The notes below the pieces were generated by a model. It ran no database searches, was not told where the DNA came from, and saw only the letters and a program-made list of their open reading frames with translations. From assembly GCA_016206565.1 (NCBI GenBank), contig JACQRG010000028.1:1-16158 (forward strand): a DNA stretch of 16,158 bases, written 5' to 3'. This DNA comes from Candidatus Omnitrophota bacterium (lineage in GTDB: Bacteria > Omnitrophota > Gorgyraeia > Aquiviventales > Aquiviventaceae). Positions 1 to 7,068 of the stretch are shown one piece after another (position 1 is the first letter of the stretch; each line of letters starts with the position of its first letter). A program made the translations under genes and the position numbers.

Positions 1-1397
1 GCCTGCTGGACCTCCACGACGACATACGGCTGCGTGTCGAACGTCAAGATGCCGATCAGATCCTCCGGCTGTAGCTGGTTGACCAGCGCCACGGCGGCGC
101 GCTTGGTGGCCGAGAGCCGCGGACCGATCATTGAAGCGGAGCGGTCAATCAGCATGACGAGGCAGACACGCCGCTTCGCCTCCTGCAACCCCTTCGCTTC
201 ATAGATGACGGGCAGCAGCGCGTCGAGCGGCGCGGCCGTGCGGATCTCGTTGGCGATGTCCCCGCCCATGCCCACCGCCACCAGCCCGCCGCCGAAGCGC
301 TCCAGATAGCCGCGCAGCGCCTCCACCTGGTCCGCGCCGAGCGAGGACTTGGGGATGTTGACCAGCAGCACCGCGTCATAGTCGAGCAGCGCACCGGGTG
401 CGGTGGGCAGGTCGCGGGGCCGGGCCAGCGAGATTTCCATCTCGCGGCGCTTCAGCGCATTGGCGACGAACGGCAGGGTGGCCGGCTGATCCGCGACGAC
501 CAGCACATGAGCCGGCCCCTCCACGTCGGTGTAGGCGCTGCGCCGCTCATCAATGCGGTCTTCCGGGATGACCAGACGCACGTCCAGCGCCATCGTGCCT
601 TGCTGCACCGCGGGCACGGAGGTGCTCAGCACCTGCCACCCCGGCTGAATGCGCACGCGCTGGCGCTTGACCGGAATGCCGGCCAGGCTGATGGTCAGCT
701 CGCCGACCGTGGGCTGCGGCCCCGGGCGGTAGAGCGAGAGCTGCACGCCGATCGGGGCACCCCGCTGCACGGAAGGGGTGACCGAGAGCTCATCCCACAC
801 GGTCGTGGAGGCGCCGAACATCGGCACCGGCTCGGGAAACACCTGCAGCCCCAGCCGGCGCACGTGCGCGAGCACGCTGCCGGCGTCGCCGGCGGTTTCC
901 CGGCCGTCGCTCAAGAGCACCACGCGCCCGCCCTGCTCCGGCGGCAGCTGCCGCAAGGCGGCGAGCAGCGCGGCTTCCACGTTGGTGCGGGCGGCGGGGG
1001 AGGTGCTGCGCGCGAGCAGGCGCTCCAGCGCCTCGGGGTTGGCCAGCGGCTCGCGGCCGAACGGCACGAGCAGGCGCGCCTCCGCGTCAAAGGCGATGAG
1101 CGCGCGCTGCACCCGGGAGGGGCGCAGCGCCTCCAGGGAGGCGATGCGCCGGGCGATCCAGCGGCGCTGCTGCGCGTCCATGCTGGGCGAGACATCCGCC
1201 AGGTAGATGACGTGCTGGGGCCTGGGTTCGGCGCGCCGCGGCGCCGGCGACCAGAGGGTCAGGCACACCAACGCCACGCTCGCCATGCGCGCCCACACGG
1301 CGGCGGTGCGCTTGCGGCCGGTCAGCGGTACCGCGCGCCCCAGGCGCCAGATGGCGGCGGCCAAGCCCAGCGTGAGCATCCATTGCCAGAGATTCAT
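1..1397 (-). CDS. Membrane VWA protein with two MIDAS motifs and a glutamine-amidotransferase-like middle (3' end off window)
   Basis: This is the last visible gene of the MoxR/VWA operon; its C-terminus lies beyond the left edge, leaving 465 codons. The start ATG at 1397-1395 overlaps the stop of the BatA-like gene (ATGA), which fixes the start. Two hydrophobic segments (about residues 3-20 and 33-51) anchor it. A first VWA-like domain follows with MIDAS DVSPS at residues 68-72. A middle section (about 305-400) contains LLDYDAVLLVNIPKSSL and FGGGLVAVGMGG, resembling the class I glutamine-amidotransferase-like fold found in this family. A second VWA begins at MLIDRSASM, with its MIDAS Asp at about residue 418. 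No catalytic Cys of a true amidotransferase is visible in that middle section. Family members are commonly 800-950 residues, so roughly half is missing. The likely role is as a periplasm-facing metal-dependent protein-binding partner of the MoxR ATPase; this is inferred from family and context. Confidence 0.85.
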   Translation of the reverse strand, partial: MNLWQWMLTLGLAAAIWRLGRAVPLTGRKRTAAVWARMASVALVCLTLWSPAPRRAEPRPQHVIYLADVSPSMDAQQRRWIARRIASLEALRPSRVQRALIAFDAEARLLVPFGREPLANPEALERLLARSTSPAARTNVEAALLAALRQLPPEQGGRVVLLSDGRETAGDAGSVLAHVRRLGLQVFPEPVPMFGASTTVWDELSVTPSVQRGAPIGVQLSLYRPGPQPTVGELTISLAGIPVKRQRVRIQPGWQVLSTSVPAVQQGTMALDVRLVIPEDRIDERRSAYTDVEGPAHVLVVADQPATLPFVANALKRREMEISLARPRDLPTAPGALLDYDAVLLVNIPKSSLGADQVEALRGYLERFGGGLVAVGMGGDIANEIRTAAPLDALLPVIYEAKGLQEAKRRVCLVMLIDRSASMIGPRLSATKRAAVALVNQLQPEDLIGILTFDTQPYVVVEVQQ

Positions 1398-3286
1398 CGC
1401 AAGAGCGCTTCGTTCTGGGCTGGGGGCTGTGGGTTCTGGGCAACTGCCCTGAGCCCCCCCGGCCCGACCGGGGCGGGCGAACCCTGAACCCTGAACTGCG
1501 TGACGGTCGAGCGCGCGCGACGGTTATACAGCCACCACTCGCACAGCAGCAGCGCGAGCACCAGGTAGAGCAGCAGGTCCATCAGCGGCTGCGGCACGCG
1601 CGCCGCGGCGGAGGCAGCGGAGGCCGCAGCCAGGTCCGGGCGCCAGGTGGAGGCGCGCTCGAGCAGGTTGGACTCAACCGGATCGAGGAAGTTGGCGGCG
1701 CGCGTCACGGTCACACCGCCCTGCGCGATGCGGTACCGGCCGGCCCGGGTCGTCGCGGCGTAGCGGAATATCCCGCCCTCATGCGCCAAGCGCTCCACCT
1801 GGCCGTCGGGGCGCTGCACGCTCACCTGGCCCGGCGGCAGGGACGCGACCGCCAGCGGCTCCCCGACGCGTCCCATCTCGGCGCTGCCCATGAGCCAGCG
1901 CAGGCTGTTGAAGAACGTCACGACCAGCGGAACCGCATCGGCCGAGCCGGCCGGATCCACCGCCATGGTGACGACGCGCTGCCCGTCCTGCTCGCCGGCC
2001 AGCAGCAGCGGGACGCGCCGCCCCTCCTGCACGCCCCAGATGACCGGCTCGCCGAACCCGGCCGCATCCCCCAGCGAACCCAGCGAGGCCGCGACGGTCT
2101 CCAGCGGCGGCAGATACGCCGCGATCGGATGGCCGGTCTCGACCATCCAGGCCAGCGCGGACGGCGAAGCGGCCGCGCGCCGCTGAAACCGCACGATGCC
2201 GACCGGACGCCTGGCCGGCACCTCCTCGCGGTCGGTCACAAGCAGGTACGGCTGGTCCGGCGCGGGCGGCAGCTCGGCGGCCCAGGAGAGCCCCTCGCAG
2301 GCCGAGAGCCAGCGCCCGATCGCCTGCTGGAACGCCGGCTCGTCGGAGAGAACCGCCACCGGCAGGCTCGCCGAGGGCCGCAGAAAGGCGTGCAGCCGGT
2401 TGTCCACGGCCAGCGCGTCCTGGGGTGCTGCCAATGCGACCTCCACCCACCCCTGCGCGTCGGCCGGCAGCGCGACGGGGACTTGCTCGCGCGCGTGCGC
2501 GGCGAGCGAAAGCGGCGTCTGCGAGAGGGCGCGGCCGTCCTGCGTCGCCGAGAGGCGCGCCTGCTGCGCTGTGGCGGAGAAGTTCTGCGCCGTCGCCAAC
2601 AGCCGGACCGTGTCCTGGCCGCACAAGGAGCCCTGCGCATCCAGCCCGACCACGGCGGCGTTGGCCAGCGGCTGCCCGACGCTGAGCACCTCGAAGCCAT
2701 CCGCCAGCCGCGGCGGCATCGGCTCATCGGTGACGACCAGGATCCGGTCGGCCGGGGTCTTGAGGAGCGCTTGCCCGACGTGCACCGCGGTGGCCAGGTT
2801 GCCGGGCAGGTCGCTGGGCGACACCGCATCGAGCGCGCGCCGGAGCTCGGCGGCGTCTGCGGTCGGGTGCGGGGTCAGGGTGGCGATCGGCGCGGTGGAC
2901 ACGAGGAACCATGCTTCCTGCCGGCTCTTGCGCGCCAGGCGCGCGCGCAGCAGCCGCCGGGCGCGCTCAAAGGCCCCGGCCAGCCCGGGGCCGGCGCCCA
3001 TGCTGGCCGAAGTGTCCACGATGACCAGCGTGGTGCGGCTGCGCGCCGCCCAGCGCACCGGCTGGGCCAGTGCTAAGGCGGCGAGCAGCAAGGCGGCCAG
3101 CTGCAGCCAGAACAGGCGGTTGACGAGCAGCCGCGAGCGGCGCACGGGGGGACGGCGCAGCAGGTGCTCGAAGGGGATCAGGCTGGAGACTTTGAGCTGG
3201 TGCGAGGTCGCGGCCAGCCGCCAGAGCCACACCAGCGCCGGCACCGTCGCCAGCCAAGCCAATCCCCAGGGCGAGAGCAGGTTCAT
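1394..3286 (-). CDS. BatA-like membrane VWA protein
   Basis: The protein has 630 residues. The N-terminus MNLLSPWGLAWLATVPALVW is the hallmark of the aerotolerance-regulator N-terminal (BatA) domain, with transmembrane segments at about 8-24 and 57-76. A VWA domain follows with an intact MIDAS DTSAS at residues 91-95. A long region without recognised motifs (about 230-560) and a C-terminal membrane segment (about 567-590, LLLYLVLALLLCEWW followed by LYNRR) complete the usual layout. In the family these proteins form membrane complexes with MoxR ATPases. The gene starts 15 bp after the DUF58 stop without a clear Shine-Dalgarno and ends in an ATGA overlap with the next gene. The last ~35 residues (after TVTQ) are Pro/Gln/Gly-rich and are encoded by a repeat-like, hairpin-forming stretch at 1411-1497, so the native C-terminus may have been replaced or extended. 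Confidence 0.9.
   Translation of the reverse strand: MNLLSPWGLAWLATVPALVWLWRLAATSHQLKVSSLIPFEHLLRRPPVRRSRLLVNRLFWLQLAALLLAALALAQPVRWAARSRTTLVIVDTSASMGAGPGLAGAFERARRLLRARLARKSRQEAWFLVSTAPIATLTPHPTADAAELRRALDAVSPSDLPGNLATAVHVGQALLKTPADRILVVTDEPMPPRLADGFEVLSVGQPLANAAVVGLDAQGSLCGQDTVRLLATAQNFSATAQQARLSATQDGRALSQTPLSLAAHAREQVPVALPADAQGWVEVALAAPQDALAVDNRLHAFLRPSASLPVAVLSDEPAFQQAIGRWLSACEGLSWAAELPPAPDQPYLLVTDREEVPARRPVGIVRFQRRAAASPSALAWMVETGHPIAAYLPPLETVAASLGSLGDAAGFGEPVIWGVQEGRRVPLLLAGEQDGQRVVTMAVDPAGSADAVPLVVTFFNSLRWLMGSAEMGRVGEPLAVASLPPGQVSVQRPDGQVERLAHEGGIFRYAATTRAGRYRIAQGGVTVTRAANFLDPVESNLLERASTWRPDLAAASAASAAARVPQPLMDLLLYLVLALLLCEWWLYNRRARSTVTQFRVQGSPAPVGPGGLRAVAQNPQPPAQNEALLR
1411..1497. repeat. 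Repeat-like GC-rich element with two short inverted repeats, inside the 3' end of the BatA-like gene
   Basis: The stretch has direct repeats GAACCCT at 1479-1485 and 1486-1492 followed by GAACT, and TTCTGGG at 1413-1419 and 1434-1440. It also has a palindrome GGGCAACTGCCC at 1438-1449 and a perfect hairpin CCCCGG/CCGGGG with a 5-nt loop at 1457-1473. This compact structure looks like a small intergenic repeat (REP/MITE-like) rather than selected protein sequence. It is read through in frame as the BatA tail. Whether copies exist elsewhere in the genome cannot be seen here. Confidence 0.4.
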
Positions 3287-3301
3287 CGGCGAGACGCCAC
3301 G

Positions 3302-4189
3302 CTACTGCAGGAACCCGCGGGCCGGCAGCGTCTGCATCAGGCAGGTCTGCAGCGGCTCCTCCACCACGCAGCGCGCAAAGAGGATGCCGTGGCGCTTGCA
3401 GAAGCGGATGAGCTGCTCGTTGTGCTGGGCCACGGCTCTGGCGAGCTCCTCCGGGCTGTAGCCGAGCTGATGGGTGGTACCGGTCTCCGTATCCACCAGC
3501 AGCCCGCCGCGGAATGTCCGGCCCGGATGCAGCTCTTGCTCGGAGAGCACCTGGATGACGCGCAGCTCCAGGTGCCGGCGCATCAGCACGTGCGCGGCCC
3601 GGAAGAAATCGGCCGGCCGCACCATGCCGTCGGTGATGAGGATCGCCTGGCCGCCCCGAAAGCGCAGCGCCGCCGCGGCGCGCTGCATCCAGTCGGCCAG
3701 CGCGAGCTCCCCGGCCGGGCGAACCGACGCGGTGGCGTCCACCAGCGACCAGAGATCGCCGCGCTGCCGAAACCGCCGGCTGGCGGCGAGGCGCCCCGGC
3801 GCGATCCAGCCCAGGCGCACGTGGTGCCGGTTGGCCAGCCCGACGTAGCCGAGGCAAATCGCCAGCTGCAGCGCGCGCTCGAACTTCTCCGGCGTGGGCA
3901 AGCCCATGGAGGCGGTCGCGTCCACCAGCAGCTCGACCGCGAGCTCGATTTCCTCCTTATAGGTCTTGACGAAGAGCCGGTCCAGGCGGGCGTAGAGGTT
4001 CCAGTCAATGGCGCGGATGTCGTCGCCCGGCGCGTAGGGGGAGTAGTCGGCGAATTCCACGGACGAGCCGCGGCGGTTGATGGGGAACCGCCCGCCGATG
4101 GCGCGGCCGGCGCGCACCCACCGCACCGACAGCTGCAGCGTTTCCAGCTGCCGGATCAGGTCAGCGGTGAGCCACGCGGTCGAGCGCAT
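3302..4189 (-). CDS. DUF58 domain protein
   Basis: The protein has 295 residues with no transmembrane segments, so it is probably cytoplasmic or peripheral. The DUF58 signature is complete at about residues 49-80: YSPYAPGDDIRAIDWNLYAR followed by LDRLFVKTYKEE. A VWA-like core with a MIDAS-type DATAS follows at about residues 89-93. DUF58 proteins are almost always encoded directly after a moxR ATPase and are thought to be its VWA-like partner. Here the ATG lies 29 bp inside the 3' end of moxR, in another frame, consistent with translational coupling. The stop is TAG, which argues that TAG is an ordinary stop codon in this organism and bears on the in-frame TAG in the upstream moxR. Confidence 0.92.
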   Translation of the reverse strand: MRSTAWLTADLIRQLETLQLSVRWVRAGRAIGGRFPINRRGSSVEFADYSPYAPGDDIRAIDWNLYARLDRLFVKTYKEEIELAVELLVDATASMGLPTPEKFERALQLAICLGYVGLANRHHVRLGWIAPGRLAASRRFRQRGDLWSLVDATASVRPAGELALADWMQRAAAALRFRGGQAILITDGMVRPADFFRAAHVLMRRHLELRVIQVLSEQELHPGRTFRGGLLVDTETGTTHQLGYSPEELARAVAQHNEQLIRFCKRHGILFARCVVEEPLQTCLMQTLPARGFLQ

Positions 4190-4790
4190 CGCGCTTTCGG
4201 ATCAACTCGGTCAGCTCGGTGAGGATGTCCGCGGAGGCGCGCTTCTCCGCTTCCGCCTCGAAGGAGAGGACCACGCGGTGGTTCAGCGCCGGCACGAGCA
4301 CCGCGTCCACATCCTCGAAGCTCACGTGGACGCGCCCCTGCACCAGCGCGCGCACCTTGGCCCCCATGAGCATGGCCTGTGCGCCGCGCGGCGAGGCGCC
4401 GTAGCGCAGCCACCGGGTGGCCGGGGTGGAGGCGCCGGCCTCGCCCGGGCGCGTGGCCGTCACCAGCCGCACGACGTACTCCTCGACCTCGCCGGCCACC
4501 AGGACCTCCCGGACCAGCCGCCGCGCCTGCAGGATCCATTCCTGGGCGCGCGCCGCCGGCAGCACGGTGCGCACCGACGGGATGTCCACCACCGTCGTCT
4601 GGCGCAGGATGTGGGAGAGCTCCTGCGCCGACGGGTAGTCCACGAAGACCTTGAAGAGGAACCGGTCCAGCTGCGCCTCGGGCAGCGAGAACGTGCCCTC
4701 CATCTCGATGGGGTTTTGCGTCGCGATGACGAAGAACGGCTCATCCAGCGTGATCGTCGTGCCGCAACTCGTCCCCTGGTGCTCCTCCAT
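4161..4790 (-). CDS. MoxR ATPase, C-terminal fragment after the TAG
   Basis: This 209-residue open frame begins at an internal ATG (MEEHQG; family EAMEERQV) eight codons after the TAG. It carries sensor 1 (FFVIATQNP), the LPEAQLDRF motif and the all-alpha lid domain typical of MoxR. There is no Shine-Dalgarno upstream of the ATG, and the residues between the TAG and the ATG (TQSARLEA) are still recognisably MoxR, so this is not an independent gene. Confidence 0.7.
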   Translation of the reverse strand: MEEHQGTSCGTTITLDEPFFVIATQNPIEMEGTFSLPEAQLDRFLFKVFVDYPSAQELSHILRQTTVVDIPSVRTVLPAARAQEWILQARRLVREVLVAGEVEEYVVRLVTATRPGEAGASTPATRWLRYGASPRGAQAMLMGAKVRALVQGRVHVSFEDVDAVLVPALNHRVVLSFEAEAEKRASADILTELTELIRKRDALDRVAHR

Positions 4791-4814
4791 CGCTTCCAGC
4801 CGCGCCGACTGGGT

Positions 4815-5183
4815 CTAGGGCGTGTCGCGGTTGTTTTCGTCCGCCAGCAGGATATGGGTGAACACCGGCCCCCGGGAGAACTCGAAGCTCTTGTGGCCGT
4901 TGCGGTCCACGACGAGCTGCGTGCCGAGCACGTCCGCGGGCATCAGGTCCGGCGTGCATTGGATGCGCTTGAACGACAGCCCCAGCGTCTGCGCGAAGGA
5001 CTTGGCCAGCAGGGTCTTGCCCAACCCCGGCACGCCTTCCAGCAGCGCGTGCCCGCCCGCGAAGAAGGCGATGAGCAGCCGCTCCACGACCGCGGCCTGG
5101 CCGACGATGACCCGGCCCAGCTCCGCTTGCATGGCGGCGAACGTCTCACGGAACTCCTCCGGGGTCAACAGCGGCGCGCTCAT
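4815..5183 (-). CDS. MoxR ATPase, N-terminal fragment up to the TAG
   Basis: This 122-residue open frame contains the AAA+ N-terminal half: the family lead-in IVGQ, Walker A GVPGLGKT, the CTPDLMPADVLG motif and Walker B ILLADE. On its own it lacks sensor 1, the arginine finger and the lid, so it could not be an active ATPase. See the spanning pseudogene entry for the interpretation. Confidence 0.75.
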   Translation of the reverse strand: MSAPLLTPEEFRETFAAMQAELGRVIVGQAAVVERLLIAFFAGGHALLEGVPGLGKTLLAKSFAQTLGLSFKRIQCTPDLMPADVLGTQLVVDRNGHKSFEFSRGPVFTHILLADENNRDTP

Positions 5184-6565
5184 GGACTCTCCTTGCGTGG
5201 TTGGGCGGCTTGCCCCTGCAATCGCTCGAAAATGCTCCGATACTCCGGCGGCACCGGCTGGCGCGAGGCGGCGCGCTCCGCCAGCGGCTGGTCGGAGAGC
5301 TGCGCCTCCTGGGCCCGGACCTGCGGCGCAGCGCCGGAAACCTCGCCCGACGGCGCGCCGACCCCGCCGCCCTTGCGCTGGCCTGAAGTGGCCTGGGTGT
5401 CGGTCTCGAGCTGGATGGGCAGCGGCTGCGAGCCGCCGCCGCCCAGCGGCTCGGGCGCATCGTAGAGGCTCGGGTCGGTGGTGGTGCCGAAGTTCGGCTG
5501 CGGCTGCTGGTTGGGCTGGCTTGCCAGCTGCGTCTCCAATTGTTTGAGCTGGCCGGAGACCTCTTTGAGCAGCTCCTGGATCTCGGCCTTCAGCGCCTCC
5601 TGCTGGGCGGCGGAGAGCGTGGCACCCGAGCTGCCGGCCTGCGCGGTGCCTTCGGAAGAACCGCGTTCAGCCCCGGGGCGCGGCTGAGGCTGCCCGGCAG
5701 CCGCGGAGCGCGCTCCGGCGTTTTGCTGGCTGCCGCTAGCCTGCTGTGTCTGGTGCTGCTGGGCACCGGCCTGTTGCGCCCCGGCTTGCTGGCCGGCTTG
5801 CGAGGCGCGCCCGTCCTGGCTGCCGGAAGACCCGGACTTCCCCTCGGCCTGCGACTGCGCCTGCGACTGCCCGCCGGCCTTGCCCTGGGAGGCGTCGCGT
5901 CCCTGCGAGGCTTGCCCATCGCGCCCTGAGGAGGACTGTGATTGCTGGCCGCCGGAAGAATCTCCGGCACCCTGCGAAGACCCTGATGACTCTCCGGAGG
6001 AACCACCTTGTCCTTGCTGTGATCCGGACTCGCGATCGTCTTGGGTCGTCGAGGCGGGCGGCTCCTGCGGCGGGCGGCTGGCCAGCTTCACCCCAGGACG
6101 CGACGCGCGGCCCAGCGGCAGCAGGAACAGCAACAGCAGCAGCGCGACCAAGAGCAGCGCCGGGCGGTTCAGCGGCCGCGGCATGCGCACCCGCTTGGCG
6201 TCAAAGACTTGCTGCGTTTCCTCGAGCAGCCGCGGGTAGAGCGCCGGGGCTTGCGAAACGGCCGCGAACTGCGCGGCCGTCGTCAGGCGCTGCTGCAGCC
6301 CCAGCAGCCGGTCCAGATAGGCCGCCGCGCCGTGCGGCGAAACCCAGCGTCGCTGCAGCCGGAGTCCCAGCCATCCAGCACCGAGCGCGGCCAGGAGCAG
6401 GGGTGCTCCCGCGCTCCACAGGGGGGCCACCCCAAGCCCGCGCAGCCGCGCGCCCAGCAGCCAGGCGAAGCCGCCGGTGAGCCCGGCCCACACCGCCGCC
6501 TGGGCCAAGAGCCTGCGCCGGTAGCGCGAGGTGATGCGATGAATCAGCGTCGTGAGTTCTGCCAT
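5180..6565 (-). CDS. MoxR-operon membrane protein with long Q/S/G-rich linker
   Basis: I do not recognise a named family. The protein has about 461 residues. Three hydrophobic segments are visible (about residues 20-40, 49-70 and 135-155). A very low-complexity Gln/Ser/Gly-rich stretch of roughly 150 residues follows, then a short likely coiled coil (LSAAQQEALKAEIQELLKEV) and a C-terminal segment ending PVPPEYRSIFERL. A terminal VP-x-EYR type motif recurs, as far as I recall, in large membrane proteins encoded beside MoxR/VWA genes, which fits the position here. The preferred start is ATG 6565; a GTG two codons upstream (6571) is possible, and neither has a clear Shine-Dalgarno. The stop overlaps the moxR start as ATGA, indicating translational coupling. 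The layout suggests a membrane base with a flexible tether that presents a C-terminal tail to MoxR; this role is inference. Confidence 0.8.
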   Translation of the reverse strand: MAELTTLIHRITSRYRRRLLAQAAVWAGLTGGFAWLLGARLRGLGVAPLWSAGAPLLLAALGAGWLGLRLQRRWVSPHGAAAYLDRLLGLQQRLTTAAQFAAVSQAPALYPRLLEETQQVFDAKRVRMPRPLNRPALLLVALLLLLFLLPLGRASRPGVKLASRPPQEPPASTTQDDRESGSQQGQGGSSGESSGSSQGAGDSSGGQQSQSSSGRDGQASQGRDASQGKAGGQSQAQSQAEGKSGSSGSQDGRASQAGQQAGAQQAGAQQHQTQQASGSQQNAGARSAAAGQPQPRPGAERGSSEGTAQAGSSGATLSAAQQEALKAEIQELLKEVSGQLKQLETQLASQPNQQPQPNFGTTTDPSLYDAPEPLGGGGSQPLPIQLETDTQATSGQRKGGGVGAPSGEVSGAAPQVRAQEAQLSDQPLAERAASRQPVPPEYRSIFERLQGQAAQPRKESP

Positions 6566-6607
6566 GAGCACGTGTGACGAGCGGCGCGGGCCGCGCGGCC
6601 CGGCGAG

Positions 6608-6985
6608 TTAGGGAAGCGCGCGAACGTCGAAGTGGCCGGCGAGGAGGCGGCCGTCCTGCACCGTTTCATCCACCCATACGCGCGTCGGGGTGCCGATGGG
6701 CGCCGGGGCGGTCGTCGGCTGCGTCGCGCCGGAAGGAGGGTTCAGCTGCCGGCCGAGGTCAACGCGTTCGCGGGATTCCGTCACTTTGTCCGTTTGATGC
6801 TGCACGGCCGCTCCTGCCAGCATGCCGATGAGCGCGCCCAGCGGCGCGCCGATGCCTGGTGCCGCGGCGGCTCCGGCGATCGTGCCGGCGATCTGGCCGA
6901 CCTGCGCCGGCGCAAAGCCGGCGCAGCCAGCGGCCCCCTGCAGGCAGCAAGCCACGAGCATGGCGCGCAGTCCGGCACGGCGCAT
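6608..6985 (-). CDS. Small glycine-zipper lipoprotein
   Basis: From ATG 6985 the product is 125 residues. The N-terminus is a short basic segment (MRRAGLRAM), a hydrophobic core and a lipobox-like AAGC with Cys at residue 21, so it is a probable lipoprotein; an alternative LVAC lies at residues 10-13. A glycine-zipper segment follows (AGTIAGAAAAPGIGAPLGAL, then IGMLAGAA), similar to Rick_17kDa/YMGG-type outer-membrane lipoproteins, then a Pro/Thr linker and a C-terminal segment with TRVWVDETVQDGRLLAGHF. An upstream in-frame start at 7045 would put 20 extra residues before the signal peptide and overlap the divergent promoter, so I chose the internal ATG. It lies only about 40 bp upstream of the MoxR-operon membrane protein and is probably the first gene of that operon. 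Confidence 0.75.
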   Translation of the reverse strand: MRRAGLRAMLVACCLQGAAGCAGFAPAQVGQIAGTIAGAAAAPGIGAPLGALIGMLAGAAVQHQTDKVTESRERVDLGRQLNPPSGATQPTTAPAPIGTPTRVWVDETVQDGRLLAGHFDVRALP

Positions 6986-6995
6986 TGGTACGGGT

Positions 6996-7024
6996 ATGCT
7001 ACTCCAAAGCCTCCCTCTTGACAA
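6996..7024 (-). promoter_or_regulatory. Candidate promoter for the lipoprotein/MoxR operon
   Basis: On the minus strand TTGTCA (7024-7019) and TAGCAT (7001-6996) are separated by exactly 17 bp, matching 5/6 and 4/6 of the sigma-70 consensus. The predicted start would be only a few bases before the lipoprotein ATG at 6985, which is unusually short and lowers confidence. The -35 box overlaps the -35 of the divergent promoter. Confidence 0.35.
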
Positions 7025-7046
7025 GCCATGCGGCCGTCGGGACAAT
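7018..7046 (+). promoter_or_regulatory. Candidate sigma-70-type promoter for the ABC/Gld-like operon
   Basis: A perfect -35 TTGACA at 7018-7023, a 17-bp spacer and GACAAT at 7041-7046 (4/6 of TATAAT) lie just before the ABC ATPase start at 7069. The predicted leader is about 16 nt without an evident Shine-Dalgarno. The -35 hexamer overlaps the minus-strand -35 of the divergent operon, so the two promoters may compete. Confidence 0.5.
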
Positions 7047-7068
7047 GAAGCTGCGTTGTCCTCGACCC

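Larger units (their letters stand above)
4161..5183 (-). pseudogene. MoxR-family AAA+ ATPase interrupted by an in-frame TAG
   Basis: Read through, this is a full-length MoxR ATPase of 340 codons, normal for the family. It has Walker A GVPGLGKT (about residues 50-57), Walker B ILLADE, sensor 1 in FFVIATQNP, the EGTFSLPEAQLDRFLF motif and the C-terminal lid with GASPRGAQAML. A TAG at 4815-4817 sits where the family has Lys in NRATPKTQSALLEAM. The frame is unchanged on both sides, so this is a point change (AAG to TAG), not a frameshift. Neighbouring residues also depart from consensus: ADEINR reads ADENNR, RATP reads RDTP, SALLEAMEERQV reads SARLEAMEEHQG, and each can be explained by a single base change. 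Start ATG 5183 overlaps the previous stop (ATGA) and has a strong Shine-Dalgarno AAGGAG at 5189-5194. The intact flanking genes favour a sequence error or very recent mutation over old decay. Confidence 0.85.

Noticed and set aside
507..1487. Long plus-strand open frame of 326 codons
   Set aside because: It is an opposite-strand shadow of the VWA protein gene; composition is Arg/His/Gly/Ala-rich with no motifs, whereas the minus strand shows clear domain structure.
1781..3076. Plus-strand open frame of 431 codons, and another at 2196-3461
   Set aside because: Both are antisense to the BatA-like gene, which has its full family architecture; neither shows a recognisable motif.
4815..4817. TAG in moxR as a recoded sense codon
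   Set aside because: The DUF58 gene (stop 3302-3304), the GldG-like gene (10181-10183) and the DUF4340 frame end at TAG, the first two at positions that fit family length, so TAG appears to be a normal stop here.
5620..5635. Plus-strand TGGCAC-N5-CTGCC with GG-N10-GC spacing, resembling a sigma-54 promoter
   Set aside because: It lies inside the minus-strand membrane-protein gene, antisense to it, with no plus-strand gene downstream; in GC-rich coding DNA such matches arise by chance.
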